Origin: Polycladomyces zharkentensis
GTDB taxonomy: Bacteria > Bacillota > Bacilli > Thermoactinomycetales > JIR-001
Assembly (NCBI RefSeq): GCF_016938855.1
Contig: NZ_JAFHAP010000004.1
Coordinates: forward strand, 372,001-436,000
Length of the DNA: 64,000 nucleotides
Direction: 5' to 3'
Positions 54,411 to 63,378 of this stretch are shown here, piece by piece; positions within the stretch are counted from its first letter, which is position 1; every line of letters starts with the position of its first letter. The translations under genes were made by a program, and so were the position numbers. The notes under the pieces were generated by a model. It ran no database searches and was not told where the DNA came from. It was given only the letters and a program-made list of their open reading frames with translations.

Positions 54411-54890
54411 TTAGTTGATCTCCAGGATTTTGAACTGGATCGTACCCGACGGAACCGGGACATTGATAATTTCACCTTCCCGTTTCCCGATCAGTTCGGC
54501 ACCGATCGGCGACTCGTTGGAAATTTTGCCTGCCGTCGGGTCAGATTCCGCACTGCCGACGATGACGTATGTTTCCTTTTCCCCGTCGGGCAATTCCTGA
54601 ATCGTCACTTTGGCTCCAATGCTGACGTAGTTTTTGTTTTGCGCATCCTGATTGATGATTTTGGCGTTGCGAATCATGTTCTCCAACTGTACGATCCGGG
54701 ATTCCACAAAAGCTTGTTCTTCTTTGGCGGAATCGTATTCGGAGTTTTCGCTGAGGTCTCCTTGCGCGATGGCTTCTTTCAAACGTTGCGCGACTTCATG
54801 CCGCTTTTTCGTTTTCAAGTACTCCAACTCTTCCTTGACTTTGGCCAGACCTTCTTCAGTCAACAGTACTTCTTTTTTCTGTTGAGACAT
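54411..54890 (-). CDS. greA: Transcript cleavage factor GreA
   Basis: 159 residues: N-terminal antiparallel coiled coil ([20 protein letters not shown], with the acidic tip [16 protein letters not shown]) and C-terminal FKBP-like globular domain ([20 protein letters not shown]). GreA rescues backtracked RNA polymerase by stimulating RNA cleavage. AGGGAGG lies 7 bases before the ATG at 54890. It ends at a strong terminator and is transcribed from its own promoter with a long leader. Confidence 0.97.
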   Translation of the reverse strand: MSQQKKEVLLTEEGLAKVKEELEYLKTKKRHEVAQRLKEAIAQGDLSENSEYDSAKEEQAFVESRIVQLENMIRNAKIINQDAQNKNYVSIGAKVTIQELPDGEKETYVIVGSAESDPTAGKISNESPIGAELIGKREGEIINVPVPSGTIQFKILEIN

Positions 54891-55144
54891 ACCGATTCCT
54901 CCCTTATCAACAAAACCGTCCTTTTTGTCGCGGCCGGAATCCCACCCAATGTCGTGTTCCATTCATATGCAACCAGTCGTTTTGTCATCACGTACTCCTG
55001 CAACCGCGCCAAGAAAATGTTGAATCGCTCACCCCGATGACATGACCGATGATGTTGATGCCGCTCTTCGGGAAGTAAGCGATTTCACGACTTTTTTGAG
55101 CAGGATTTTTTTCGTCAATCGAAAGTTGATTGCAACTGAAAAAT

Positions 55145-55173
55145 ATCTTAGCACATTTGGTGCAGTCATCCAA
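55145..55173 (-). promoter_or_regulatory. Promoter of greA
   Basis: On the minus strand TTGGAT (55168-55173) and TAAGAT (55145-55150) are 17 bases apart. The predicted start lies about 245 bases before the greA ATG, giving a long untranslated leader. The rest of 54891-55269 holds no further gene. Confidence 0.6.
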
Positions 55174-55269
55174 GAGAACAAGACCTTTTTTTGCAAAGGC
55201 GACTTGAACGTCTTACAATGTCCACAGGGGGACCATGATTGATCACGAGACGAAAAAGGAGAAGATGTG

Positions 55270-56118
55270 ATGAACGTGCTAAAATTGATCGGAAAGTTGT
55301 TGTTCTTGTTCCTGTTGTCGGTACTGGGTATCGTATGTTTCGTTTCATTGCTCTTCCCCCTCTATCCTGTGAATCGTTCCCTGATGCCCGTGATCGTTGG
55401 ACAGAACGCCGCTTTTGTGCTGGCCGCCTTTCTGACATGGACATGGTTGGAAAAAAAGCCGCTTCATGAGTTGGGGTTTGCGGAACCGTCCCCGTTTCGC
55501 TCATTCCTTCGCGGAGCCGGTTGGGGAACATTCGGAATCGTTGTTCCGTTTGTGCTCCTGTTGACAACCGGCTGGCTGAGGGTGGACGGATTCTCCGTCT
55601 CCTCATCGACGGCGACGGATTTCACATCCGCCTTGTCCGGCTTTTTGATCGTCGCCTTGGGTGAAGAAATCCTGGTACGAGGCTACATACAAACCCTCCT
55701 GGTACGTCAATGGGGACGGATCATCGGGGTCTTCAGCGCGTCCCTACTATTTTGTGCCCTCCATTTGGGCAATCCAAACCTCTCTTGGCTTGCTTTGTTC
55801 AATCTCTTTTTGGCGGGCGTCATGCTGGGGACGATCAAAGAGACTTTTGGCGGATTGTGGGCACCGATTGGGTTTCATTTTACTTGGAACCTGTGTCAGG
55901 AAATGTTGTCGATTCCCGTTTCCGGGCTGCATTTGATCGAACATCCCGTTTTGTATACAAGAGAAACAGGACCCGATTGGGTGACCGGCGGCGGGTTCGG
56001 ACTGGAAGGCGGGGCCGCGGTCACGGTGTTGCTGATTGCATTAACGGCGGCTTTTTGGCTCCAATCCCGCAAACAGACGGCATCCGATCATTCCCACACT
56101 TCCGGATTGACCAAATGA
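55270..56118 (+). CDS. CPBP-family intramembrane metalloprotease
   Basis: 282-residue multi-pass membrane protein of the CPBP (CAAX protease and bacteriocin-processing, ABI) family. Motif 1 EExxxR is seen as GEEILVRGY near residue 138. The second metal ligand region is FCALHLGNPN near 163, and the third is GFHFTWN near 200. Eight or so hydrophobic segments. Family members cleave prenylated or membrane substrates and give bacteriocin self-immunity; the role here is unknown. AAGGAG lies 8 bases before the ATG. Its end overlaps the convergent dehydrogenase gene by 31 bases. Confidence 0.88.
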   Translation: MNVLKLIGKLLFLFLLSVLGIVCFVSLLFPLYPVNRSLMPVIVGQNAAFVLAAFLTWTWLEKKPLHELGFAEPSPFRSFLRGAGWGTFGIVVPFVLLLTTGWLRVDGFSVSSSTATDFTSALSGFLIVALGEEILVRGYIQTLLVRQWGRIIGVFSASLLFCALHLGNPNLSWLALFNLFLAGVMLGTIKETFGGLWAPIGFHFTWNLCQEMLSIPVSGLHLIEHPVLYTRETGPDWVTGGGFGLEGGAAVTVLLIALTAAFWLQSRKQTASDHSHTSGLTK

Positions 56119-57062
56119 GGAGGCTTCTCACCGCGGAGAGCGGACAACAGATTCTCCGCGGCCAACTTCGCCATTTTCAACCGCGTTTCCAACGTGGCAC
56201 TGCCCAGATGAGGGGCTAACACCACTTGCTCCAGCTCGGCCAATCCCTCCGTCAAACGTGGCTCGTCTTCGTACACATCCAATCCGGCCCCGGCAATTTC
56301 CCCTTCCTGCAGCGCCCGCACCAGCGCCCGTTCGTCCACCAACGGGCCACGGGCGGTATTGATGAGATAGGCAGTCCGCTTCATCCGACGCAATTCCGCT
56401 TCCCCAATCAGGTGATGGGTCTCCGGCGTATACGGCGCATGAAGCGTCACGAAATCTGCTTCCGCCAACAGTTCGTCCAACGGTCGGTAGACGACGCCCA
56501 GTTTCTTTTCCTCCTGCGGGGTGAGTCGTGTGCGGGAATGGTAAAGCACGCGCATGTCAAAGCCACGGGCGCGGCGGGCAACCGCCCGACCGATACGCCC
56601 GAAGCCGACGATGCCCAATGTGGAACCATACACGTCTTTCCCCAGCATGAAACGGGGTCCCCAACCCTGCCAGCGGCCGGAACGGGTCAAGCGGTCCCCC
56701 TCCGATACCCGGCGGGCCACATCCAACAACAATGCCCAGGTCAGGTCCGCCGTGGCTTCCGTCAACACATCAGGGGTGTTGGTCACGGGGATCCCCCGCT
56801 TGGTGGCTTCGACGACGTCAATATTGTTGTATCCGACGGCATAATTGCTGATTACGCGCAAACCGGGACAGGCGTCCATCACTTCCGCGTCGATCCGATC
56901 AGTCAACATGCACAGGATCGCATCCTTGCCCCGAATCCCCTCCAACAGCTCCTCCCGCGACAAATCCCGGTCCCGGGCACCGATCGTCACTTGTCCGTAT
57001 TGTTTCAATCGCTCCGTCACTTCCGGAAACAACTCGCGCGTCACGAAAATATGTACCGACAT
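56088..57062 (-). CDS. D-isomer-specific 2-hydroxyacid dehydrogenase (glyoxylate reductase-like)
   Basis: 324-residue NAD(P)H-dependent enzyme. The Rossmann motif GIVGFGRIGRAVARRARGF is near residue 148. The catalytic Arg lies in NTARGPLVDE near 235, Glu in LDVYEDEP near 262, and His in LAPHLGSAT near 282. It resembles GyaR/hydroxypyruvate reductases that reduce glyoxylate or hydroxypyruvate. GGGAG precedes the ATG at 57062. It lies 87 bases downstream of nagA on the same strand, possibly read-through co-transcribed. Confidence 0.9.
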   Translation of the reverse strand: MSVHIFVTRELFPEVTERLKQYGQVTIGARDRDLSREELLEGIRGKDAILCMLTDRIDAEVMDACPGLRVISNYAVGYNNIDVVEATKRGIPVTNTPDVLTEATADLTWALLLDVARRVSEGDRLTRSGRWQGWGPRFMLGKDVYGSTLGIVGFGRIGRAVARRARGFDMRVLYHSRTRLTPQEEKKLGVVYRPLDELLAEADFVTLHAPYTPETHHLIGEAELRRMKRTAYLINTARGPLVDERALVRALQEGEIAGAGLDVYEDEPRLTEGLAELEQVVLAPHLGSATLETRLKMAKLAAENLLSALRGEKPPHLVNPEVWE

Positions 57063-57149
57063 GGAGTCCACTCCCAGTTGTTCGAGTTCAGTGGCATTGT
57101 CAGCTACGATGATACACGAAACCACCATCATGATCCAGTTGGACGAACC

Positions 57150-58316
57150 TTATGGGACGCATCGGTACACGAGTTGCCCTCCCTTGTAAGTCGAGTCAAC
57201 AGTCAGCCGCTTCCCCTCGTCCGTCCGTGTTACCAGGACAATGTCGGGGGAATCGCCGACACGCCATTTTCCGTCAACCGCCCACCCCATGTATCGTGCA
57301 GGAAAAACGGACGCCATCGACCAAGCCGTTTCAAGCGGGGCCAATCCCCTGACCACCAAGCGCGAAACAGCCTCGATCAACGGGCAGGCCGATCCGGCAA
57401 GCAACCGCTCGTCATGGGCCAGATGCAAGCGGTTATCCGGCGTCAACACCACTTCTCCCCCGACGGGGGTTCGGTATTGGCCGGTCGGCAAGCCGCCCAG
57501 CGCAACCACATCACTGACCAGTACCGCTTTTTCTCCCTTCACCCGCAGGATGACGCGGATGACGGCATCAGGAAGATGATGTCCGTCGGCGATGAAACTG
57601 GTCCAAAGCTCATCCGCAGCCAGTTGTTCCCACAAATAGTTGGGATGGCGCGGCAACATCACATGAGTGCCGTTGCCCCAATGGGTACTCAAAGTCGCTC
57701 CCGCCGACACCGCCTCCCTGATCTGTTCGGGAGTCGCTGCCGTATGACCGATCGCCACTTTGACGCCGCTCGCCACGCACCGTTCGATGAAGCGCACACT
57801 GTCCGGCCATTCGGGAGAAAGCGTGATCAGGCGGATTCGCCCTTCCGCTGCTTCCTGCCACCGACAAAATGCCTCCCAATCCGGGGGACGCACCCACTTG
57901 CGGTCGTGGGCTCCCCTCGGACCGTCTTCCGGCGAGACAAACGGCCCTTCCAAATGAATCCCGCCGACGGAGGCATCCACCATCGCCTCTTCCCGACAGG
58001 CACGCGCCAAGGAGCGGACGGAGCGTGCAATCGCTTCTTCGCTGTTGGTAATCACCGTCGGAAAAAAGGTGGTGACGCCCGTCTCCCACAACGATGCGGT
58101 TAATCGCCGGATGTCATCCGTATCGAACAGAGGGGCGTTTACATCCATCCCTTTGTAACCGTTCACCTGCAAATCGATCAACCCGGGAGCCACCAGAGGT
58201 GCGTCATCCGACACCTTCTCCGGCTCCGTCACCTCGGAGATGCGGCCTTCCCGGATTGTCAAACGGAGGGGCTTTCCCGTATGCCAATCTTTCCCCTCAA
58301 TGACGTGACAGATCAT
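57150..58316 (-). CDS. nagA: N-acetylglucosamine-6-phosphate deacetylase
   Basis: 388-residue amidohydrolase-superfamily enzyme that yields glucosamine-6-phosphate. The metal and catalytic motifs are present: GLIDLQVNG at the entry, Glu in GGIHLEGPFVSPEDGPRGAH near 123, His in AIGHTAATPEQ near 190, His in LSTHWGNGTH near 210, and the catalytic Asp in VSDVVALGG near 272. The start overlaps the nagB stop by about 20 bases, so translation is coupled. Part of the amino-sugar cluster. Confidence 0.92.
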   Translation of the reverse strand: MICHVIEGKDWHTGKPLRLTIREGRISEVTEPEKVSDDAPLVAPGLIDLQVNGYKGMDVNAPLFDTDDIRRLTASLWETGVTTFFPTVITNSEEAIARSVRSLARACREEAMVDASVGGIHLEGPFVSPEDGPRGAHDRKWVRPPDWEAFCRWQEAAEGRIRLITLSPEWPDSVRFIERCVASGVKVAIGHTAATPEQIREAVSAGATLSTHWGNGTHVMLPRHPNYLWEQLAADELWTSFIADGHHLPDAVIRVILRVKGEKAVLVSDVVALGGLPTGQYRTPVGGEVVLTPDNRLHLAHDERLLAGSACPLIEAVSRLVVRGLAPLETAWSMASVFPARYMGWAVDGKWRVGDSPDIVLVTRTDEGKRLTVDSTYKGGQLVYRCVP

Positions 58317-59091
58317 GGGTAACACCACTCGATTCCAAATCCAGATACAACGTGCAATCCGGATGATACCGGAGAATGGAGGCCGGACAGGAAGTGCTGA
58401 CCGGTTCGTTCAACGTTTTCGCGACCGCTGTTCGCTTGTTTTGTCCGGGTACAACACAAACCAGATACCGCCCCGACATGAGCGTCGGAATGGTCAGGGT
58501 CAACGCATGAGTGGGAACGGATTCCAGATCGTCAAAGCAACCGTCGTTCACCTGTTGTCTGCGGCAGATGGGGTCCAGTGCCACGCGTTTGATCACCTCC
58601 GGATCTTCGAAGTCAGCCACCGGCGGATCGTTGAAGGCCAAATGACCGTTTTCGCCGATGCCCAAACAGACGATATCCAGCGGTTTTTCCCTGATCAATC
58701 GGGCATATCGCTCGCATTCGGCATCCGGATCGCGGTTTCCTTCTATCACATGCACCGTTCCCGGATTGACGCGATCAAACAGATGGCGGTGCAAAAAATG
58801 GGCGAATCGTTGGGGTGACGCTTCCTGCAATCCGATATACTCATCCATGTGAAACGCGGTGACACGCGACCAATCGATCCCTTCGGCCTGACACAAGGTA
58901 TCCAGCATCTCCAGTTGGGAAGGGGCTGCGGCGAACACGATGCGCACCTCGGATTGCGCCTTCAACAGCAGACGAAGGCGTTCCGCCACCGCTTCCCCCG
59001 CCGCCCGTCCCATTTCCCGACGGTCAGCATACACCCGTACGTTGAGCCGATCCACCTGTTTGGTGAACAAGGGCTTGACGGACGAAACCAA
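58297..59091 (-). CDS. nagB: Glucosamine-6-phosphate deaminase
   Basis: 264-residue isomerase/deaminase that converts glucosamine-6-phosphate to fructose-6-phosphate and ammonia. Diagnostic segments are RIVFAAAPSQLEMLDTL, the catalytic Asp in TAFHMDEYIGL near residue 78, GIGENGHLAFNDPP near 144 with the ring-opening His, and ILRYHPDCTLYLD at the end. A TTG start at 59091 with GGGGGG six bases upstream is used. First of the nagB-nagA pair, 148 bases after the TIM-barrel gene. Confidence 0.92.
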   Translation of the reverse strand: MVSSVKPLFTKQVDRLNVRVYADRREMGRAAGEAVAERLRLLLKAQSEVRIVFAAAPSQLEMLDTLCQAEGIDWSRVTAFHMDEYIGLQEASPQRFAHFLHRHLFDRVNPGTVHVIEGNRDPDAECERYARLIREKPLDIVCLGIGENGHLAFNDPPVADFEDPEVIKRVALDPICRRQQVNDGCFDDLESVPTHALTLTIPTLMSGRYLVCVVPGQNKRTAVAKTLNEPVSTSCPASILRYHPDCTLYLDLESSGVTHDLSRH

Positions 59092-59239
59092 TTCGTTCCC
59101 CCCTTATGAAGTCGATTACCGGGACGTCCTTGCAAACTTATCCTCGTTTCCCGGCTTACTCCTCATCTGCACACTGTAAAAGTGACCAAGTTTGCCCGCC
59201 CGGGAAACGTCACGCCTGCCCGGACACGTCCTCAACCCA

Positions 59240-60100
59240 TCAGGCATGCTCCCAGATTCGGCGTAATCCGGAAAATGATCGGCGTGTACCGTCCGCCGGC
59301 GTACCGCCATCGGGGACAAAATGGGTTTCCACCGTGTACAACCCGGTATACCCATCCCGTTCCAAGGCATCCAATTGTTTTTCCAAGCAGGCCTCCCCTT
59401 CGCCGATCGGGACGCATTTCCCACCGTGTTCCGATGTGTAGACGGCGTCTTTCAAATGGACGTGTCCGATCCAAGAACGTACCTGCTCATACCCGTCGGG
59501 AAACGGGATCTTCCCCCCGTATCGCTCGTTTCCGGGGTCCCACAACACACGCAAAAACGGAGAATTCACCTTGGCTGCCAACAGTGCCACCTCGTCGGCA
59601 TAACCGCCGTTGGTGGAAGGTTCGTTTTCCAACCAAAGCATCACGCCCGCTTGCTCAGCCAACCGGGCTGCCTGATGAAGATGCTCCGCAACCTCATCCA
59701 TGTACAATTCCGGATTGCGTTCCCGCCAGAATGAAAAGATACGAACACCGGGCGCCTCGAAAAAACCGGCCACTTCCAGTGCCTGTTTCAACATGTCCAT
59801 ATGGTCGTTCACCGTGCCTTCGGATGCGAAAAAGGTGTCGCCGCGCTCCACCGGTCGGTTCGGGTCCAATGCGCATTTGAACACGGGGGAAGCCAGACCG
59901 GACACCTTTACCCCCCGCTCGGCCAATGTGGAACGAAGTTGACGCAACCGTTCCCGCTCCATGTCCATCACATTGGCCCGCCACACGGACCGAAGTTCCA
60001 CATAAGGAAGTTCATGCTCTTCGACAAAAGCGAGTACTTCGTCCCAATTCTGGGACACTTCATCCGTCAACACACTGAGACGCGAAAGGAACGTCATCAT
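59240..60100 (-). CDS. Sugar phosphate isomerase/epimerase family (AP2EC TIM barrel)
   Basis: 286-residue TIM-barrel protein of the xylose-isomerase-like/AP endonuclease 2 superfamily. The expected metal ligands are Glu in LWLENEPSTNGG, Asp in VLWDPGNERY, His in IGHVHLKDAV and Glu in YTVETHFVP. Relatives include inosose dehydratases, hydroxypyruvate isomerases and ketose epimerases, and the substrate cannot be fixed here. AAAGGTGGG precedes the ATG at 60100. It leads the nagB-nagA run, about 520 bases beyond the DegT genes. Confidence 0.85.
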   Translation of the reverse strand: MMTFLSRLSVLTDEVSQNWDEVLAFVEEHELPYVELRSVWRANVMDMERERLRQLRSTLAERGVKVSGLASPVFKCALDPNRPVERGDTFFASEGTVNDHMDMLKQALEVAGFFEAPGVRIFSFWRERNPELYMDEVAEHLHQAARLAEQAGVMLWLENEPSTNGGYADEVALLAAKVNSPFLRVLWDPGNERYGGKIPFPDGYEQVRSWIGHVHLKDAVYTSEHGGKCVPIGEGEACLEKQLDALERDGYTGLYTVETHFVPDGGTPADGTRRSFSGLRRIWEHA

Positions 60101-60225
60101 ACCCACCTTTCCAATCTTCCGGATCATCGGCTAACATGTATTTCAACAGGTGAACCCTGTTCCCTCCTCCTCCTGCAACGCATGCGCTGCAAGCTCACTT
60201 GCTGAAATGGGTGCAACAAATGGCC

Positions 60226-60316
60226 CGTCTCCACCGGGACGATGCCGATCAAGTACGCTTCACCCAGAGGAAATTGGCCACCGATGAGGTCGCTGTGCTT
60301 TCAGGATCCATGCTCG
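60226..60316 (+). repeat. Family A repeat, diverged core copy A6a
   Basis: Contains GGGACGATGCCGATCAAGTA then CGCTTCACCCAGAGGAAATTG and GCTGTGCTTTCAGGATCC, a diverged version of the core in the adjacent copy A6b. The two are in tandem, same orientation, in the 522-base gap upstream of the TIM-barrel gene. Confidence 0.5.
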
Positions 60317-60326
60317 GTTGGTCTTG

Positions 60327-60556
60327 GAGAGTGTCTGATAAACACTGTCTTGCTTTCCCGGCTCGTTCCACCTGCGCCTTACCGGGAAGCAGAGAATGAC
60401 TGCTCTGACCCGGAGCGCGGGACGCGGGCAAAGTGCGCTTCGCCAAAAGGGAGTGGCTCTCGGTTTCATTTCTGCGCTTTCCGGGTCTTCGCTCAGGCAG
60501 AGGTCTTCGCTCACCTGGGCAAGCATGGTTCCCTCATGAATGACAAAACATCCCCC
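60327..60556 (+). repeat. Family A repeat, copy A6b
   Basis: Full-length copy. Left end is GAGAGTGTCTGATAAAC. Core is GACCCGGAGCGCGGGACGCG, GCAAAGTGCGCTTCGCC and TTTCATTTCTGCGCTTTCCG, then GGTCTTCGCTCAGGC. The right part is CAAGCATGGTTCCCTCATGA. The right inverted end is degenerate. Confidence 0.75.
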
Positions 60557-60622
60557 TGTTCGGTCGTTCACCGCGGAAAACATCGCCCTTTCACAGGAAT
60601 TCCCGGCACACCCGGGCGACCG

Positions 60623-61840
60623 TTACTTCGCCTGCTGTCTTTGGCCGGCGACCGCCTGAATCTTTTCGATCGCCTGTGCGATCGAAGCCAAATCTTGAGA
60701 TGTCCCCATCAACACCGACTGGGGCAACCAAACCACTGTCTCGTCACAAGCACGTTCTGCCGACGGACATGAGGGGATATCCTCCCCTTTCACACCGAAT
60801 TGTTCCCAAAGCGCCTGGCGCATCGCCCGGTTCCGGTGAAGGGGGATATACCCCGGTGCCGCCGGGATTCCTTCCGCCTGCATACATCGGATGAACATAC
60901 TCTTGTCCATTCCCCCGAACGCCGCGGAGTCATAACGAAAGAGGTACAAGTGCCATGCATGGGACGTGACGCGTGAGTCGACAGCTAGCGGCTCCACCCC
61001 GTCAATATGCACCAACAAACCGGACAGTGCCGCCGCGTTCACCTGACGGCGGTACAACTGCTCCTCCGCCCGATCCAATTGACAAAGCAAAACGGCGGCC
61101 TGAAACTCGGTCATCCGTAAGTTCCAGCCGATGCTTTCATGTTGGTACCACAAACCGCCCGGCACGCGGCCGACATTGTGGATCGACCAGACGCGGACGG
61201 CGAGAGCGTCGTCGTTGGTCACCACGATTCCGCCTTCTCCAGCCGTCATGTTTTTGCTCGATTGAAAGCTGAACGTACCGAGGTGACCGATTGCACCGAC
61301 CCTGCGGCCTTTCCACGCCGCCCCGTGTGCCTGAGCCGCGTCTTCGATCACGGTGAGGCCGTACCGCCCGGCAATCGCCATGATGGCATCCAAATCAGCC
61401 GGATGACCCGCCAAGTGTACCGGGATGACCGCCCGCGTCCGACTGTTCACCCGTTCTTCCACCGATGCCGGGTCGATCTGCATCGTTTGCGGATCGACAT
61501 CGGCGAAGACCGGACGGGCCCCAACCGCCAAAACCGATGTGGCCGTTGCGATAAACGTGTACGACGGCACGATCACTTCGTCTCCCGGACCGATGCCCGC
61601 CGCGCGCAACGCCACCTCCAACGCCAATGTACCATTGACGACGCAAATGCCGTGTTTCGCATCCTGAAAAGCGGCGAACCGTTCCTGAAACCGTTTCACT
61701 TTGGAACCGTCCAGTGCTCCCCATTTTCCTGACCGCAACACTTCGATCAGGCTCCGCTCCTCTTCCGCCCCGAACACCGGCCACGCAGGAAACGGTTCCG
61801 TCCGTACCGGATCGCCTCCGTCAATCGCCAATCGGCTCAT
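60623..61840 (-). CDS. DegT/DnrJ/EryC1/StrS aminotransferase 1
   Basis: 405-residue PLP-dependent aminotransferase of the sugar/cyclitol type. It begins MSRLAIDGGDPVRTEPFPAW. The PLP-phosphate and ring-binding region is NGTLALEVALRAAG, the Asp pairs in VIEDAAQAHGAAW, and the PLP Lys lies in SFQSSKNMTAGEGG near residue 195. Overall pattern is close to inosose aminotransferases (StsC/BtrS group). The start overlaps the stop of the upstream DegT gene (ATGA). Probable role: amination or deamination of a sugar or cyclitol. Confidence 0.9.
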   Translation of the reverse strand: MSRLAIDGGDPVRTEPFPAWPVFGAEEERSLIEVLRSGKWGALDGSKVKRFQERFAAFQDAKHGICVVNGTLALEVALRAAGIGPGDEVIVPSYTFIATATSVLAVGARPVFADVDPQTMQIDPASVEERVNSRTRAVIPVHLAGHPADLDAIMAIAGRYGLTVIEDAAQAHGAAWKGRRVGAIGHLGTFSFQSSKNMTAGEGGIVVTNDDALAVRVWSIHNVGRVPGGLWYQHESIGWNLRMTEFQAAVLLCQLDRAEEQLYRRQVNAAALSGLLVHIDGVEPLAVDSRVTSHAWHLYLFRYDSAAFGGMDKSMFIRCMQAEGIPAAPGYIPLHRNRAMRQALWEQFGVKGEDIPSCPSAERACDETVVWLPQSVLMGTSQDLASIAQAIEKIQAVAGQRQQAK

Positions 61841-63120
61841 CCGGCGGCACCTCCCTGATGCCTTTGCTGCCGATAATGAGTGACGACTTTTTTCAATCCG
61901 CCGGCGATCGCATGCACATGCTCCTCCGTATATCCTTCGTTCCATGCCAACAGGATCATCCGCTCCGCCATCGCTTCGGCATGCGGACACAAACCGTCGG
62001 GGTAGACCACTCCCTCTTCCCGCGCTCCGACGAACGGATAACCGGACCTCCCGTACGTCCGGCGTTCCCGAATTGCCGGAACCTTGTACATCGGTTCCAC
62101 ATATCCGGCACGTGCCGGCAACCCTTCCTGCTGAAGGGCATAGGCCAGCTCCTTCGTGCTCACGCCGAGCGATTCGGTATCGACATGCATCGGATACAGC
62201 CAATAGCTCGCACGGTCACCCGGTCCGAGCCGGATCGGGCGCAATTCCGGTACATCCGACAATGCCAGCGTCAACTGACGGGCGCGCTCTTCCCGCCGAC
62301 GTACCACATCGTCCAATTTTTTCAGTTGCGCCAGTCCAACAGCTCCCTGCAACTCCGTCATCCGGTAATTCGGTGACAAAAAGAGATGGGTGCGCAAATT
62401 TCCTTCCCTCGGCCACCCCTTATCTTGAAACAATCGAATCCGCCAAGCAAGCTCCTCATCCTTGGTGATGGTCATGCCGCCGTCACCGCAACTCATGTGT
62501 TTGGACTGTTGAAAACTGAAACAGCCAATATCCCCGATCGTGCCGACCAACCGTCCTTTGGATTCCGTCAAAAACGCTTGCGAACAGTCTTCGATCACCC
62601 GTAATCCGTAACGGCGGGCGATGTCCAGGATCGGGTCCGGATCGGCCGGTCGTCCGAACAGATGCACGAGAATGATCGCGCGAGTGCGCTCGGTGATGCA
62701 CCGCTCCACAGAGACGGGATCAAGACACCAGGTCTCCGGGTCGATGTCGGCGAAGACGGGAATCGCATTTTGCATCAGGATCGGGATGATGGTGCCGAAA
62801 TCGGTGATGGGAGTGGTGATGATTTCATCGCCGGGATCAGGGTTGATCGCACCGATGGCCAAATGGAGAGCCGCTGTCCCCGACGTGGATGCAGTCGCAT
62901 GCGGCACCCCCCACCGCCGTGAAAACGCCTGCTCAAACGCTTTGACTTTGGTTCCTTCGTTCCTGCCCAGACGCCCCGAGCGGATCACCTCAGTCAACTC
63001 CGCCAGTTCTTCCTCACCAAACGTCCTGCCGCTCGCATCCGAAACCGTCGGCAGACTCCCCGGCTCGATCACCGGCGTGCCGCCGTCCTTCGCCAAACGC
63101 CCCTCCCAAGCTTCCACCAT
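61837..63120 (-). CDS. DegT/DnrJ/EryC1/StrS aminotransferase 2
   Basis: 427-residue paralogue of the next gene. It has ATASTSGTAALHLAIGAINP, VIEDCSQAFLTESKGRLVGT, and the PLP Lys in SFQQSKHMSCGDGG near residue 210. The catalytic Lys and Asp are intact, so it should be active. AGGAGGGAT precedes the ATG at 63120 (or GTG at 63117). It is divergent from a sugar-binding lipoprotein gene, with about 258 bases between the starts, and starts the minus-strand amino-sugar cluster. Confidence 0.9.
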   Translation of the reverse strand: MVEAWEGRLAKDGGTPVIEPGSLPTVSDASGRTFGEEELAELTEVIRSGRLGRNEGTKVKAFEQAFSRRWGVPHATASTSGTAALHLAIGAINPDPGDEIITTPITDFGTIIPILMQNAIPVFADIDPETWCLDPVSVERCITERTRAIILVHLFGRPADPDPILDIARRYGLRVIEDCSQAFLTESKGRLVGTIGDIGCFSFQQSKHMSCGDGGMTITKDEELAWRIRLFQDKGWPREGNLRTHLFLSPNYRMTELQGAVGLAQLKKLDDVVRRREERARQLTLALSDVPELRPIRLGPGDRASYWLYPMHVDTESLGVSTKELAYALQQEGLPARAGYVEPMYKVPAIRERRTYGRSGYPFVGAREEGVVYPDGLCPHAEAMAERMILLAWNEGYTEEHVHAIAGGLKKVVTHYRQQRHQGGAAG

Positions 63121-63209
63121 ATCCCTCCTCAACCAAGTTGTATCTTACCTGTCTACAAATTTATCCAAACGCTCCCCGAGTGTCAATTGAATGTTCTGAA
63201 GTTTTCTGT

Positions 63210-63238
63210 GATTGACGAAGTAGGAATGTTATGATAAT
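63210..63238 (+). promoter_or_regulatory. Possible promoter of the sugar-binding protein gene
   Basis: TTGACG and TAATTT separated by 17 bases in the divergent intergenic region, about 140 bases before the GTG start. Weak -10, and exact positions are approximate. No operator was recognised. Confidence 0.35.
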
Positions 63239-63378
63239 TTTCCCATAGATGGCCATATACATGCAGGAGACAAGTGAAGGGAGAGGATGGACCAAAAGGG
63301 GGTCAATATGGTTTCATCGTCCACCAGCCTCACTTTCCGGTCAACGCATGGTCGATATGAAACGAAGGAGTGATGAGG

